The notes: generated from the sequence alone by a model not told the origin. Positions 54,389-63,299 are shown, counted from the stretch's first letter. The stretch: 64,000 bases of DNA from JASLQO01 sp002327525 (GCA_030744435.1 JASLQO010000013.1:1-64000); one strand, 5' to 3'. Made by a program: numbers and translations.

Positions 54389-54784
54389 TCATGATGGAAA
54401 GAGCAGCGTTCGGGTGGCCGGATCCACGCGGCGATAGAAACAGCTCCTGCGTGTGTTGCCTTGTGAGTCCCGGGTGTGGCAAGCGCCTTCGCCCTGGGGA
54501 ACAACCCTGTAGATCAGAGCGTCCTGGTCGCAATCGGTGAGAATCTCGACGATCTTCAGGAAATCTCCCGACGTTTCACCCTTGGTCCACAGAGCGTTAC
54601 GCGATGTAGACCAGAATGTCGCCATGCCTTTGTCCATGGTGGCGTGCAGAGCCTGTTCGTTGACGTAGGCGAGCATGAGGATCTGTCCGTCGCTGACATC
54701 CTGCACCATACAAGGAACGTATCCGCCACGCTTGGCGAAATCCATCGTGAGATCGGTTCCCTCTTCGAGCTGCTTATCGGCCAA
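54389..54784 (-). CDS. hisI: Phosphoribosyl-AMP cyclohydrolase
   Basis: A 131-residue HisI. Signatures are VQDVSDGQILMLAYVNEQAL, WSTSRNALWTKGETSG and the zinc/substrate block CDQDALIYRVVPQGEGACHTRD. It opens the ring of phosphoribosyl-AMP in step 3 of histidine synthesis. The start is TTG, 11 bases inside the hisG 3' end, so it is translationally linked to hisG. No HisE domain is fused and no other his genes are here. Confidence 0.93.
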   Translation of the reverse strand: MADKQLEEGTDLTMDFAKRGGYVPCMVQDVSDGQILMLAYVNEQALHATMDKGMATFWSTSRNALWTKGETSGDFLKIVEILTDCDQDALIYRVVPQGEGACHTRDSQGNTRRSCFYRRVDPATRTLLFPS

Positions 54785-55718
54785 ACTTGCGTTCTCCTAC
54801 CATTTCCTGCGTAAAGACCTTGGGCACCGGCACCGGGACGATGCCGTCCACGCCCAGACGTAACAGTCTGGGTGCGAGAATGTTGAGCTCCGATTCCTTG
54901 ATGACCACCGAGACACTGCGCCAGGACTCGTCCACGACCGGACTCACGGTGGGGGAAACGACGGCGGGCAGTAACTCTTCCACCTCGAGGAGCACGCTGG
55001 TCGGCACATCCATGAAGACCATGTAGACGGGCTCTTTCTCGGCGCTCAGCACCGCCTCCATGCATATACGGATGTCCTCCATCTTTTCGTGTTTCGACCG
55101 ATCGCCGAGGGCGTGTTCATTGGCAATGAGCTGGGGATTGGAGGTGAAGATTTCTGCGATCAGATTGTTACCGTTCGCCTTCAGAGTCTCGCCGGTTTCG
55201 GTGATGTCGGTGAAGGCATCAGACTCGCCCATGACCACCTTGGCTTCGGTCTTGCCCTCGGAGTGGAGAATGCTGATGTCGCGGATGTCGAAAAGCTCTC
55301 GCATCCGTCGGCGGGTGAGATTGGGCAGTTCTGTGGCGATGGTCTTGCCGACGCAGTCCCGGGGGGATTCGATGCCGTTCTCGGGGCGTGACGCCAGAAC
55401 GATTCGGGAGGGTTGGTTGGTGCGCTTCGAGAAGATGAAATCGCCCAGCACCTGCACGTCCTGTTCGAGACCGGCCTCGAAGATGTAGTCCTTGCCGGTG
55501 ATACCACAATCCACGACGCCTTTGCGGACCTTTTCCGCCATTTCCTTGCGGTCGAGCACCCGGAACACGACCGTCGCGTCGCAGGGCGCTACGAGTTCGT
55601 AGCGGCGGCTTTTTTCGAGAGGATAGCCGGCCTTGTCCAGAATTCTGAGTACCTGGTCATGAAGGCTGCCGGACGGAATGCCGAAATACAGCTCCCCCCT
55701 TTTCTTTCCGAAGTCCAT
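54774..55718 (-). CDS. hisG: ATP phosphoribosyltransferase, long form
   Basis: A 314-residue HisG of the long, homohexameric class. The catalytic domains include FGIPSGSLHDQVLRIL, VRKGVVDCGITGKDYI and the PRPP-binding region DITETGETLKANGNNLIAEI. The C-terminal HisG_C domain (about 225-314) gives feedback inhibition by histidine. It commits ATP and PRPP to histidine synthesis. The gene lies 11 bases after the gamma-carbonic anhydrase stop and overlaps hisI, forming one unit. Confidence 0.93.
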   Translation of the reverse strand: MDFGKKRGELYFGIPSGSLHDQVLRILDKAGYPLEKSRRYELVAPCDATVVFRVLDRKEMAEKVRKGVVDCGITGKDYIFEAGLEQDVQVLGDFIFSKRTNQPSRIVLASRPENGIESPRDCVGKTIATELPNLTRRRMRELFDIRDISILHSEGKTEAKVVMGESDAFTDITETGETLKANGNNLIAEIFTSNPQLIANEHALGDRSKHEKMEDIRICMEAVLSAEKEPVYMVFMDVPTSVLLEVEELLPAVVSPTVSPVVDESWRSVSVVIKESELNILAPRLLRLGVDGIVPVPVPKVFTQEMVGERKFGR

Positions 55719-55729
55719 TGAGTTTCCTG

Positions 55730-56323
55730 CTAGTGTTCTGTCTCCCTTTTTAGGAGATGGTCACATGATAAATCCGACGCGCCGGTTTCTCTAGAAAAGC
55801 GGCAGGTTGTATACACTGATTTGGCACGGGCCGCTGCCTGCTCGAACATTGCGAGGTAAGACTGGTTCCCGCGCTCCAGGCGCCTCATCTGGTGCGCTTT
55901 CAGTTCACCGGCAACTTTTCCTGGTACTCCGAACGCCAGCGATCTGGAGGGAATGCTGGTTCCGGGACTGACTACCGAACCTGCACCAATGATGCAGAAT
56001 TCACCAATTTCGGCATCGTCGAGCGGTGTGATGTTGTTGGCGATCAGGCTGTTGTTACCGACGCAGCGGCAGTGAACCATGGCGCCATGGCCCAGGATGA
56101 CGTTGTCACCGATGATCATGTCGGTGTCCGTGTGAACCACGACGTTGTCCTCGATGATGGTGCCGCTGCCGATACGGATGGTCGCGAAATCTCCTCTTAT
56201 GACTGTTCTCGGCCATACGCCGCAGTGCTCACCCATCACGACGTCGCCCATTATCAGTGCGGTTTCGCTGACGTAGGCTGGCGCGGGTATCGATGGAGTG
56301 ATGCCGTTGAAGGACTTGATCAT
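55730..56323 (-). CDS. Gamma-class carbonic anhydrase-like hexapeptide protein
   Basis: A 197-residue left-handed beta-helix protein. Hexapeptide repeats run from SETALIMGDVVMGEHCGVWPRTVIRGD through IRIGSGTIIEDNVVVHTD to GEFCIIGAGSVVSPGTSIPSRSLAFGVPGKV. Metal-binding histidines fall at VVHTD and GHGAMVHC. The family includes carbonic anhydrases and PaaY-like thioesterases; sequence does not decide. The last ~30 residues are non-conserved. It heads the unit with hisG and hisI. Confidence 0.85.
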   Translation of the reverse strand: MIKSFNGITPSIPAPAYVSETALIMGDVVMGEHCGVWPRTVIRGDFATIRIGSGTIIEDNVVVHTDTDMIIGDNVILGHGAMVHCRCVGNNSLIANNITPLDDAEIGEFCIIGAGSVVSPGTSIPSRSLAFGVPGKVAGELKAHQMRRLERGNQSYLAMFEQAAARAKSVYTTCRFSRETGASDLSCDHLLKRETEH

Positions 56324-56445
56324 CGTTGAACACTGTCGGGCTCGACGAAGTCTATCGTAACCACATGCCGGCGTTCATGAAACCTGGTTGGATCCGAGCC
56401 AGTTGTCGCGAAAGGTGTATTAGCGCTACGTTCGTTGACCGGGTT

Positions 56446-57840
56446 TTAGGAACTCAGCTTCAAAACGAGCGAGTACATGAACGCGTAGCCCTCGTAGAAG
56501 GAGGTAACCAGGATGCGCTCGTCACGACCGTGGGCCCGAATGTCATTGCGGTCGACGAACAAACCCGACACGCCATAGGTGGGAATGCCGGCGTTGCGCA
56601 TTTTGGCGCCATCCGTGGCACCGGTCACCATGGTGGGAATGACCGGAACGCCGGGCCAGAGTTCTTCGGTGGCGGCTTCGACGGCATTCAGGATTTCATC
56701 CGTCAACGGCGATGGGTCTGATGGCAGTCCGCCGCCGTTGTGCACGACCTTGATGTCGGGATTATCGATAGCGGTGACCAGTGCGTCGAGCACCTCCTCA
56801 GGATCGGTGCCGGGCATCATTCTGACGTTGACTTCCGCCGATGCGCTTTGCGGGAGCGCATTGCGTGCGTGCCCGCCATCGAGCATGGTTGCCACGGCCG
56901 TGGTCCTAAGGAGAGCATTTATGTAGGGGATCTTCCCGAGGCGTTGCAGAGCATCGGGGTCGGGTGTCGGTTGCACGATGGCCCGCAGGTCATCGCCGAG
57001 TTGTCCGGGAGTAATGTCCGCGAGACGCGAGAAACCCAGCTTCATGACGTCGTTTATCATCACTGGAAACTCGTATTCACGAATGCGGATGAGCGCCTCG
57101 GCAAGCTCGTAGATGGCATTGTCGCGGCGTGGGATACTCGAGTGACCGCCTGGATTGGTTGCCGTCACCGTGTAGCTCTGGAAGATCTTCTCGGCGGTCT
57201 GAATGTTGTTCGCCAGATGCGTTCCGTTCTGCAGCAAACCGAATCCCCCTTCGTTTAGAGCGAATGCGCCGCCGATTAGCTGCGGATGATTTTCTAGCAA
57301 CCAGTAGACGCCGTTGCTGCCGCCTCCTTCCTCGTCTGCGGTCAACGCGAGGATGATGTCGCGATCGGGCACGTGGTCATCGCGCATCATGCGAATCATA
57401 CTCGCAGTCCAGATGGCGGCCTGGGCCTTGTCATCCAGGGTGCCGCGCCCGTAGTAGTAACCGTCTGTTTCGTGCAGCGTGAACGGGTCCATGGACCAGT
57501 CGCTGCGTTTGGCTTCGACGACGTCCAGATGAGCCAGGAGGATCAGCGGCTTCCTTTCACCGGTGCCATGGAGGCGTGCGACGAGGTTGCCTTTGCGCTC
57601 TTTCGGTCCTCCTATGAAAACATCCTCATCGGCGAACCCTGCTGCGGAGAGCCATGCTGCCATGCGCTGCGCGGCGAGCGTGTTGTCGCCGACGGAGTGG
57701 GTGGTGTTGGTTTCAATCAGCTGTTTGTAGACCTCGAACACCAGCTGGTTGTCGTCCACTGGCAGTGAACGTTGCTCTTCGGCAAGAGTCACCTGGCTTG
57801 CAATCACCATCAGTAAGATCACACCGGTCAGCCGCTTCAT
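56446..57840 (-). CDS. Exported M20 zinc metallopeptidase
   Basis: A 464-residue M20/M25/M40 peptidase with a signal peptide (VILLMVIASQVTLA|EE). Metal motifs are LAHLDVVE, YYYGRGTLDDKA and TADEEGGGSNG; a dimerisation domain with NPGGHSSIPRRDNA follows, and GATDGAKMRNAG supplies late ligands. It cleaves dipeptides or acylated amino acids outside the cytoplasm. It is complete and monocistronic, with about 120 bases of untranslated space to the next gene. Confidence 0.88.
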   Translation of the reverse strand: MKRLTGVILLMVIASQVTLAEEQRSLPVDDNQLVFEVYKQLIETNTTHSVGDNTLAAQRMAAWLSAAGFADEDVFIGGPKERKGNLVARLHGTGERKPLILLAHLDVVEAKRSDWSMDPFTLHETDGYYYGRGTLDDKAQAAIWTASMIRMMRDDHVPDRDIILALTADEEGGGSNGVYWLLENHPQLIGGAFALNEGGFGLLQNGTHLANNIQTAEKIFQSYTVTATNPGGHSSIPRRDNAIYELAEALIRIREYEFPVMINDVMKLGFSRLADITPGQLGDDLRAIVQPTPDPDALQRLGKIPYINALLRTTAVATMLDGGHARNALPQSASAEVNVRMMPGTDPEEVLDALVTAIDNPDIKVVHNGGGLPSDPSPLTDEILNAVEAATEELWPGVPVIPTMVTGATDGAKMRNAGIPTYGVSGLFVDRNDIRAHGRDERILVTSFYEGYAFMYSLVLKLSS

Positions 57841-57980
57841 ACATTTCTCGTATCTCGTTGGTTGAAAAGCGAGCCGAACCCGTGAGAGGTAAGCCGCTGA
57901 AACGAACTAAAGGTACGTCACGACCATACTGGTCACCAGGCGTTTTGGTCGATTGGCGCTGACTCGATGCTGGATGTCGG

Positions 57981-58304
57981 CTAGCTCTGACCGGATTTCT
58001 TGCACCGAAAGCGCGCCTTGGTCGTCTCGCTACCCGCACCCTCGAAGTAGTGGGCCAGGCCATCGGGATCTAGCACGATCCGATTGTTGCCGAACACCCA
58101 CTCCTGGCCGGATTCCGTTGCGCTGTATCGTGCCGAGGCACGCTGCCCCGAGATCTTGACGTAGCTGCGGTTGCCGGATTCGACCAGATAGACAACGTTC
58201 CCGCGTTGACCCAGGGGTGCACAACCCCAACTGGTGCGCCCTTCGCTCGAATGCACCGAAGTTGCTAGCAAAACCAGCGGGATCAAGACCCAGGCACGCT
58301 TCAT
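57981..58304 (-). CDS. Small secreted protein, unknown
   Basis: A 107-residue protein with a clear signal peptide (MKRAWVLIPLVLLATSVHSS). The mature ~87 residues contain two cysteines (GCAP and FRCKK) that could form one disulfide, and a beta-rich pattern (NVVYLVESGNRSYVKISGQ, YSATESGQEWVFGNNRIVLD). It resembles small periplasmic or extracellular beta proteins but I cannot name a family. ATG 58319 is an alternative start with five extra residues. Confidence 0.6.
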   Translation of the reverse strand: MKRAWVLIPLVLLATSVHSSEGRTSWGCAPLGQRGNVVYLVESGNRSYVKISGQRASARYSATESGQEWVFGNNRIVLDPDGLAHYFEGAGSETTKARFRCKKSGQS

Positions 58305-58398
58305 ATCGCCCCGCGTCACCGACTCATCGACACCATTGTCGCAGATCTGGCGCCGAATTCAGTTGTTTACGAACAACACGACGCACTGCGAACTCATC

Positions 58399-58478
58399 CC
58401 CATCCTGGGACACACACCATTTTAGTCCCATCCTGGGACACACACCAGCTGATGCGTCCCATCCTGGGACACACACCA
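58399..58478 (-). repeat. Left array: three copies of a short repeat
   Basis: Three near-identical units starting at 58399, 58427 and 58458 share CATCCTGGGACACACACC, spaced 28 and 31 bases; the last two also share the trailing AGCTGATG. TCCCA/TGGGA within each can form a 5-bp hairpin. The reverse complement carries CAGCTGGTGTGTGTCCC, the core of the right array, so the two arrays face each other across about 200 bases of non-coding spacer (58496-58680) with no recognised gene. Confidence 0.85.
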
Positions 58479-58684
58479 GCTGATGAACGTAAGCGATGTG
58501 CGGGTAAGCGGCTGCAGAACGGGCAGCCGGGATCGGTAAATCAGTCTCTTTGGCCGGGATTGGCCCGCTCACAGCGCACCAGCGGGTGGATTTCCAGTAG
58601 AAGCACCACTAGATCTTCTCCATGGGCTGCGGGAGATTAGCCTTTATTCACCTCCCAGCATTCACCGCCCCTGGCCCGCTAGCT

Positions 58685-58939
58685 GGTGTGTGTCCCCGGC
58701 AGAGCTCCCCGGCAGAGCTGGTGTGTGTCCCCGGCAGTCCGGGTGTGTGTCCCCGGCAGTCCCCTGTGTCCCCGGCAGTCCCCGGCAGGACGCCGGTAGG
58801 ATGGCAGGACGTCAGCTGGTGTGTGTCCCCGGCAGGACGGTAGGATGGCAGGACGTCAGCTGGTGTGTGTCCCCGGCAGGACGTGTCCCCGGCAGGACGC
58901 CGGTGTGTGTCCCCGGCAGGACGCCCGGCAGGACGTCCC
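58685..58939 (+). repeat. Right array: at least five copies of a short repeat
   Basis: Full copies of GGTGTGTGTCCCCGGCAG begin at 58685, 58720, 58742, 58818 and 58862, another at 58902, and shortened copies of TGTCCCCGGCAG lie between them. Most are followed by GACG. GTCC/GGAC around CCGGCA gives a small hairpin. The array is the inverted counterpart of 58399-58478 and ends about 25 bases before the carboxyltransferase stop codon. It looks like a REP-type or transposon-mobilised repeat family rather than a CRISPR, since there are no regular unique spacers. Confidence 0.85.
58795..58883 (+). repeat. 44-bp tandem duplication inside the right array
   Basis: The block beginning GGTAGGATGGCAGGACGTC occurs twice, at 58795 and 58839, with a period of 44 bases and no mismatch through ...GGCAGGACG. 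Such an exact duplication is probably recent. Confidence 0.85.
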
Positions 58940-58964
58940 CGGCCGGATGAGCAGAAGCAGCTGC

Positions 58965-60515
58965 TCAGGGCATATACGGCGTTGGACCCGGGCCGAGCTG
59001 GGTTTGCAGTACCGCCTGTGCCATGTCGATGAATTCGCACACCATCGGCCGCGTGTCGCGCGGATCCATGATCTCCTCGATGTTGAAAGCCTCCGCTGTG
59101 CGGAACGGTGAAGACAGCGCGCCGAGCTTGGCTTCGATTTCCTTCTGCGTGGTTTCCGGATCGTCTGATTCGGCGATCACGCGTCGGTATGCTGCAGACA
59201 CTCCGCCGGAAACGTGCATCGATCCCCAGTGCCCGGAAGGCCACGCAACACGTTTGAACATACCGGACGGGCGATCGTGGCACTGGCCAGCGACCCCATA
59301 GAGCTGTCGGATGATGATCGTGATCCAGGGCATGCGCGTGCGCAGGGTGGCGCACAGCATCTTGGCGCCAGCACGAACGATACCCTGGCGTTGCTGTTCC
59401 GGACTGACCATGAATCCCGGCTCGTCAGCGAAATACACCATGGGCAGATGGAAAGTATCGCAAAGCTGCAGGAAACGGATCACCTTGGTGCCGGCGGCGA
59501 CATCCATGGACCCACCCTGATGTTTGGGATTGTTGATCATAATCCCGACCGGGTAACCGTCCATGCGAGCTAGACCCAGAATTCGGGAACATCCGTAGTG
59601 GGGTGTGATCTCGAAAAACGAGTCCCTGTCGAGTACGGCGTCCAGGATGGCGCGGGGGTCGTAGATGCTGCGTTTGTTACGGGGTATCGCGGATAACAGC
59701 GCCTCTTCTCTGCGATCGCGGTCGTCGCCCGTCTGTTCTCGGGGTGGCATCTGCCAGACGTTGTCCGGCAGGTAGCTCAGAAAGCGCTTGATCATGTCGA
59801 AAGCCTCTTCCTCGCTGCTCGCGAGGTTGTCTATGACCCCGCTGCCATAGACCTGGGTACGTTCGTCGCCCAGGTCCTCTTTGGAGATGTCCAGCCCCAG
59901 CGCTGCCTTCACGACGGGAGGGCCGCCGGGGAAGACCTGGCTGATACCCTTGACCATGACATTAAAGTGCGCAAGACAGGCATCGACCGCAGGCAGGCCG
60001 GCAACGGAACCGAGCGCGGCCGACACGACGGGCGCTGTGCAGAGGAGTTTTTCGATGCCGGGTGTCACCGGGTTGGTGGGAATGTAGGTGCGCCCGATCT
60101 GTTCAAAAGTCTTGACGCTGCCGCCGGTGGAATCGAGGAGTCTCACGTAGGGAAGGCGCCAGCTGAGCGCCATGTTTTGAGCGTGCCCTCCCTTGTTACC
60201 GACAGATGCGTCAGCGGCACCGCCTCTCACGGTAAAATCACCGCCGTTGAGAACCACCTTGCGGCCGTTGAGTGCACAAAGTCCGATCACCATGTTCGAC
60301 GGCCTCACGTCGACTAGGTCGTCGCCCTCGTAAGTGGCAGCTCCGGCGAGCTGACCAATTTCCTGAAAAGAACCGCCGTCTGCCAGCAGGTCCAGGCGTT
60401 CGCGTATGGTGAGCTTCCCGCGCTTGTGCTGCACCGCTACGCCTTCAGGGCCTCCCATCTGCTCCGAAAACTTCTTGCGCAGGTTCAGTTCGTCGATCTC
60501 CGGCTGCCAGACCAC
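58965..60515 (-). CDS. Acyl-CoA carboxylase carboxyltransferase (beta) subunit
   Basis: A 516-residue carboxyltransferase of the propionyl-/methylcrotonyl-/geranyl-CoA carboxylase beta type. It has an N-terminal half with RGKLTIRERLDLLADGGSF and VLNGGDFTVRGGA, and a C-terminal half with VGIMINNPKHQGGSMDVAAGTK, FLQLCDTFHLPMVYFADEPGFM and MPWITIIIRQLYGVAG. It transfers CO2 from carboxybiotin to an acyl-CoA. No biotin carboxylase subunit lies in the window. The start is GTG 60515 after GGGGAG. The repeat array lies against its 3' end. Confidence 0.88.
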   Translation of the reverse strand: MVWQPEIDELNLRKKFSEQMGGPEGVAVQHKRGKLTIRERLDLLADGGSFQEIGQLAGAATYEGDDLVDVRPSNMVIGLCALNGRKVVLNGGDFTVRGGAADASVGNKGGHAQNMALSWRLPYVRLLDSTGGSVKTFEQIGRTYIPTNPVTPGIEKLLCTAPVVSAALGSVAGLPAVDACLAHFNVMVKGISQVFPGGPPVVKAALGLDISKEDLGDERTQVYGSGVIDNLASSEEEAFDMIKRFLSYLPDNVWQMPPREQTGDDRDRREEALLSAIPRNKRSIYDPRAILDAVLDRDSFFEITPHYGCSRILGLARMDGYPVGIMINNPKHQGGSMDVAAGTKVIRFLQLCDTFHLPMVYFADEPGFMVSPEQQRQGIVRAGAKMLCATLRTRMPWITIIIRQLYGVAGQCHDRPSGMFKRVAWPSGHWGSMHVSGGVSAAYRRVIAESDDPETTQKEIEAKLGALSSPFRTAEAFNIEEIMDPRDTRPMVCEFIDMAQAVLQTQLGPGPTPYMP

Positions 60516-61224
60516 TAGCTATCTCCCCAATGTGATGATTGCAGGGGAAATTACTCCTGGCGGGTGGCTAAGTCACGGCGCGAGGTGCCATTCGACGGGT
60601 TGCGGCTCTCGGTTCGCTACGAACCAAGCGCGCAGGGTTCATTCTAGATTTCTTCGACGATCTTGTACGCATCGCCCGATTCGGTTTCCAGCAGGTGGGA
60701 GGGCTTGTCGCCGGGAACACCGTTGTTGAACACCACCGAGGGGATGGCCGGGGCAGCGTTCAACCGGTCCGTCAGTATTGTCTCGCAACCCTGAATGGAG
60801 ATGACGCGATTCGCGGTCGATGTGCCATCGCCACTGGTACTGTCGTCCAGGCCGTAAGGCGCGTGGCCACCGCCGGCGTCCAGATCATCTTCCCCTTGCC
60901 CTTCCTCCTGATGATGCGCGAAAGATAGGAAAGTAGCTTTATCATAAATACGTATTCTATGTGACGAGACGACTGACCTTTAACCCGCGATTTGGTCGCG
61001 GTTTGTAACTTCATTCGAAGGGCTGAGGCATTGATAACAAATGTTTTGAACGCTGTATTATTGTGAGAACAAGACGCCGCCGTCCTCCCTCTGGACTGCT
61101 GTTACGGCGCAACGCTCGAGCATGCAAGTGTGAAACCGAGGGATTGAGCCGTGAAGTTGCAGGCACAGTAGATCAACGTGCCTGTAGGTCTTATCGCCCA
61201 CGCTGTCGGAGGTGGTTGAGGCGA
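60516..61224. other. Long intergenic stretch with one gene-like remnant
   Basis: About 700 bases between the carboxyltransferase start and the hairpin after hppA. Apart from the orphan frame at 60643-60975, nothing coding is supported. Positions 60930-61060 are AT-richer than the surroundings (ATTTATGATAAAGC on the minus strand) and could hold a promoter. Confidence 0.45.
60643..60975 (-). pseudogene. Orphan C-terminal gene remnant without a start
   Basis: A minus-strand frame open for about 110 codons to TAG 60643-60645, reading RIYDKATFLSFAHHQEEG, DDLDAGGGHAPYGLDDSTSG, RVISIQGCETILTDRLN, IPSVVFNNGVPGDKPSH and ESGDAYKIVEEI. It reads like genuine protein but has no ATG or GTG start; a TAA lies just upstream. 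It may be the 3' end of a lost gene. I cannot assign a family. Confidence 0.35.
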
Positions 61225-61253
61225 GAGGAAAGCGCGCGTCGCGCGCTTTCCTC
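61225..61253 (-). terminator. Perfect 13-bp hairpin after hppA
   Basis: GAGGAAAGCGCGC and GCGCGCTTTCCTC form a perfect 13-bp stem with a 3-base loop, 12 bases beyond the hppA stop. No T-run follows, but its strength and position favour a terminator or mRNA-stabilising structure. Confidence 0.6.
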
Positions 61254-61265
61254 GGGACTACCCGA

Positions 61266-63299
61266 TCAGTCGACCAGCAACGGTGCGATAACGAGGCTCA
61301 CAATCGCCATCACGTTGATCAGGATGTTCATGCTGGGGCCGGAGGTGTCTTTGAACGGGTCACCCACAGTATCACCGACTACCGTCGCAGCGTGTACGTC
61401 TGATCCCTTGCCCCCGAGGTTACCCTTCTCGACATACTTCTTGGCGTTGTCCCAGGCACCGCCGGCGTTGGCCATGGTGAGTGCGAGCAGCACGCATCCG
61501 AGCAGCGCACCGCCCAGGGTGCCGCCGAGCGCGTCCGGACCGATGCCAAAACCAACGATCGGCGGCACCGCCACGGCGATGGCACCGGGCAACAGCATGC
61601 GCCTGAGTGCGGCGGAGGTGGCGATGTCAATGCACTTGGCGCTGTCAGGTTCTGCCTTGCCTTCCATCAGACCCGGAATCTCGCGGAACTGGCGACGAAT
61701 CTCCTGGATCATGTCCATGGCCGCATCCCCGACGGCGGTCATGGTGATGGACGCGATCAGAAACGGCACGAGGCCGCCGATGAACAGCCCAATCAGTACG
61801 TTCGGACTACCGATGTGAAGCACGAAATCGTCACCGGTGGAGAAGGATATCGTCTCGACAAATGCGGCGATGATAGCGAGCGCTGCAAGTGCGGCAGCGC
61901 CGATGGCGAAACCCTTGCCCATGGCGGCGGTCGTATTGCCGAGTTCGTCCAGTGAATCGGTGATGGCCCGTGTTTCCTCCCCCAGGCCACCCATCTCGGC
62001 GATCCCGCCCGCGTTGTCCGCAACGGGACCGTAGGCGTCCACCGCCATGGTCATGCCCACGGTTGCGAGCAAGCCGACAGCGGCGATGCCTACACCGTAG
62101 AGGCCGGCCAGCGTCGTAGAGATCCAGATGATCCCGCAGATGGCAAGCAGCGGAATCACGACGGATTGCATGCCCACGGCGAGCCCCGTGATCATCACGG
62201 TGGCGGGTCCGGTTTCGCCAGCCTCGGCGATGCGGACCACGGGGCGGGAAGAGGTGTAGTACTCGGTGACGAGGCCAATGATCACGCCCCCGACGGAGCC
62301 AAAGACCACCGCCCACCAGATGTTGGAGCTGATACCGATCTGACCCACCGTGAAATAGCTGACAGCGATGAACAGTATCGGTGTGCCGACCATGCCGATA
62401 CGCAACGCGAGCGCGGGGGAGGAGCTGGAGCGGGTGCGCACGATGCCGATGCCGATGATCGAACAGATCAGACCCACGGAGGCCAGTGCCAGCGGTAGGA
62501 ACATGAGTGCAGCTTTGCCGTCGCCTTCACTCATGCCGGGCGCGAGCTGGCTCACGGCCACGGCACTCAGTGTGGAGGCGATGGCGATGGTGGCGATCAT
62601 GGAACCGCAATAGGACTCGAAAATGTCGGAGCCCATACCGGCCACGTCGCCTACATTATCGCCGACGTTGTCGGCGATCACGCCCGGGTTGCGGGGATCG
62701 TCCTCCGGGATGCCGGCTTCCAGCTTGCCGACGAGATCTGCGCCGACGTCTGCGCTCTTGGTGTAGATGCCGCCGCCGACACGAGAGAACAGCGCCACGA
62801 CCGAGGCACCCATGCCGAAGCCGTGAATGTTGTGCGCGGTTTCAGGATCGCCACCGAAGATATAGTAGGTGATGCCGAGTCCCAGCAGGCCGAGTGAGGC
62901 AACCGCCAGGCCCATGATCGAACCGCCGAAAAAAGCCACTGACAACGCTTGCGTCTGGCCCTGGGTGTGGGCGGCGTGCGTGGTGCGTACGTTTGCTTTG
63001 GTGGCGGTGTACATGCCAAACCAGCCGGCGCTGGCCGATGACAGCGCGCCGATCAGAAAAGCGACGGATGTCTCTCTGCCCAGCGAAAAGTACAGCAGCA
63101 GCAGCAGAACACCAGCGAACAGGGCGAGCATGGTGTACTCGCGGCGCATGAAGACCATGGCGCCCGCGTGAATCAGATCTGCGATCTTCTTGATGTCGTC
63201 CGCGCCTTCGTCGTAGCGCTTGACGATTCCGTAGATCAGAATCGCGGCGATGAGCCCGATCACGCCGAATATCGGCGGTAGCAGGTTGATGTCAGTCAT
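61266..63299 (-). CDS. hppA: Membrane-bound ion-pumping pyrophosphatase, K+-dependent type
   Basis: A 677-residue polytopic enzyme with about 16 membrane helices. Catalytic PPi/Mg sites are EDDPRNPGVIADNVGDNVGDVAGMGSD (with the DX3DX3D-type repeats), VDAYGPVADNAGGIAEM and VVGDTVGDPFKDTSGPS. The sequence GNTTAAMGKG has Ala and Gly where K+-independent enzymes have Lys and Thr, so this should be the K+-dependent class. It couples PPi hydrolysis to H+ or Na+ export across the inner membrane; the ion is not decided here. It is monocistronic, and the 230 bases upstream hold no other gene. Confidence 0.93.
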   Translation of the reverse strand: MTDINLLPPIFGVIGLIAAILIYGIVKRYDEGADDIKKIADLIHAGAMVFMRREYTMLALFAGVLLLLLYFSLGRETSVAFLIGALSSASAGWFGMYTATKANVRTTHAAHTQGQTQALSVAFFGGSIMGLAVASLGLLGLGITYYIFGGDPETAHNIHGFGMGASVVALFSRVGGGIYTKSADVGADLVGKLEAGIPEDDPRNPGVIADNVGDNVGDVAGMGSDIFESYCGSMIATIAIASTLSAVAVSQLAPGMSEGDGKAALMFLPLALASVGLICSIIGIGIVRTRSSSSPALALRIGMVGTPILFIAVSYFTVGQIGISSNIWWAVVFGSVGGVIIGLVTEYYTSSRPVVRIAEAGETGPATVMITGLAVGMQSVVIPLLAICGIIWISTTLAGLYGVGIAAVGLLATVGMTMAVDAYGPVADNAGGIAEMGGLGEETRAITDSLDELGNTTAAMGKGFAIGAAALAALAIIAAFVETISFSTGDDFVLHIGSPNVLIGLFIGGLVPFLIASITMTAVGDAAMDMIQEIRRQFREIPGLMEGKAEPDSAKCIDIATSAALRRMLLPGAIAVAVPPIVGFGIGPDALGGTLGGALLGCVLLALTMANAGGAWDNAKKYVEKGNLGGKGSDVHAATVVGDTVGDPFKDTSGPSMNILINVMAIVSLVIAPLLVD

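Noticed and set aside
58399..58939. CRISPR array
   Set aside because: Copies are irregularly spaced, some are shortened, gaps lack uniform unique spacers, orientation flips between the two halves, and no cas gene is nearby.
58648..59355. A 235-codon minus-strand frame through the right repeat array
   Set aside because: Its repeated Gly-Asp-Thr-His peptide simply translates the DNA repeat, and the rest is antisense-frame sequence of the carboxyltransferase gene.
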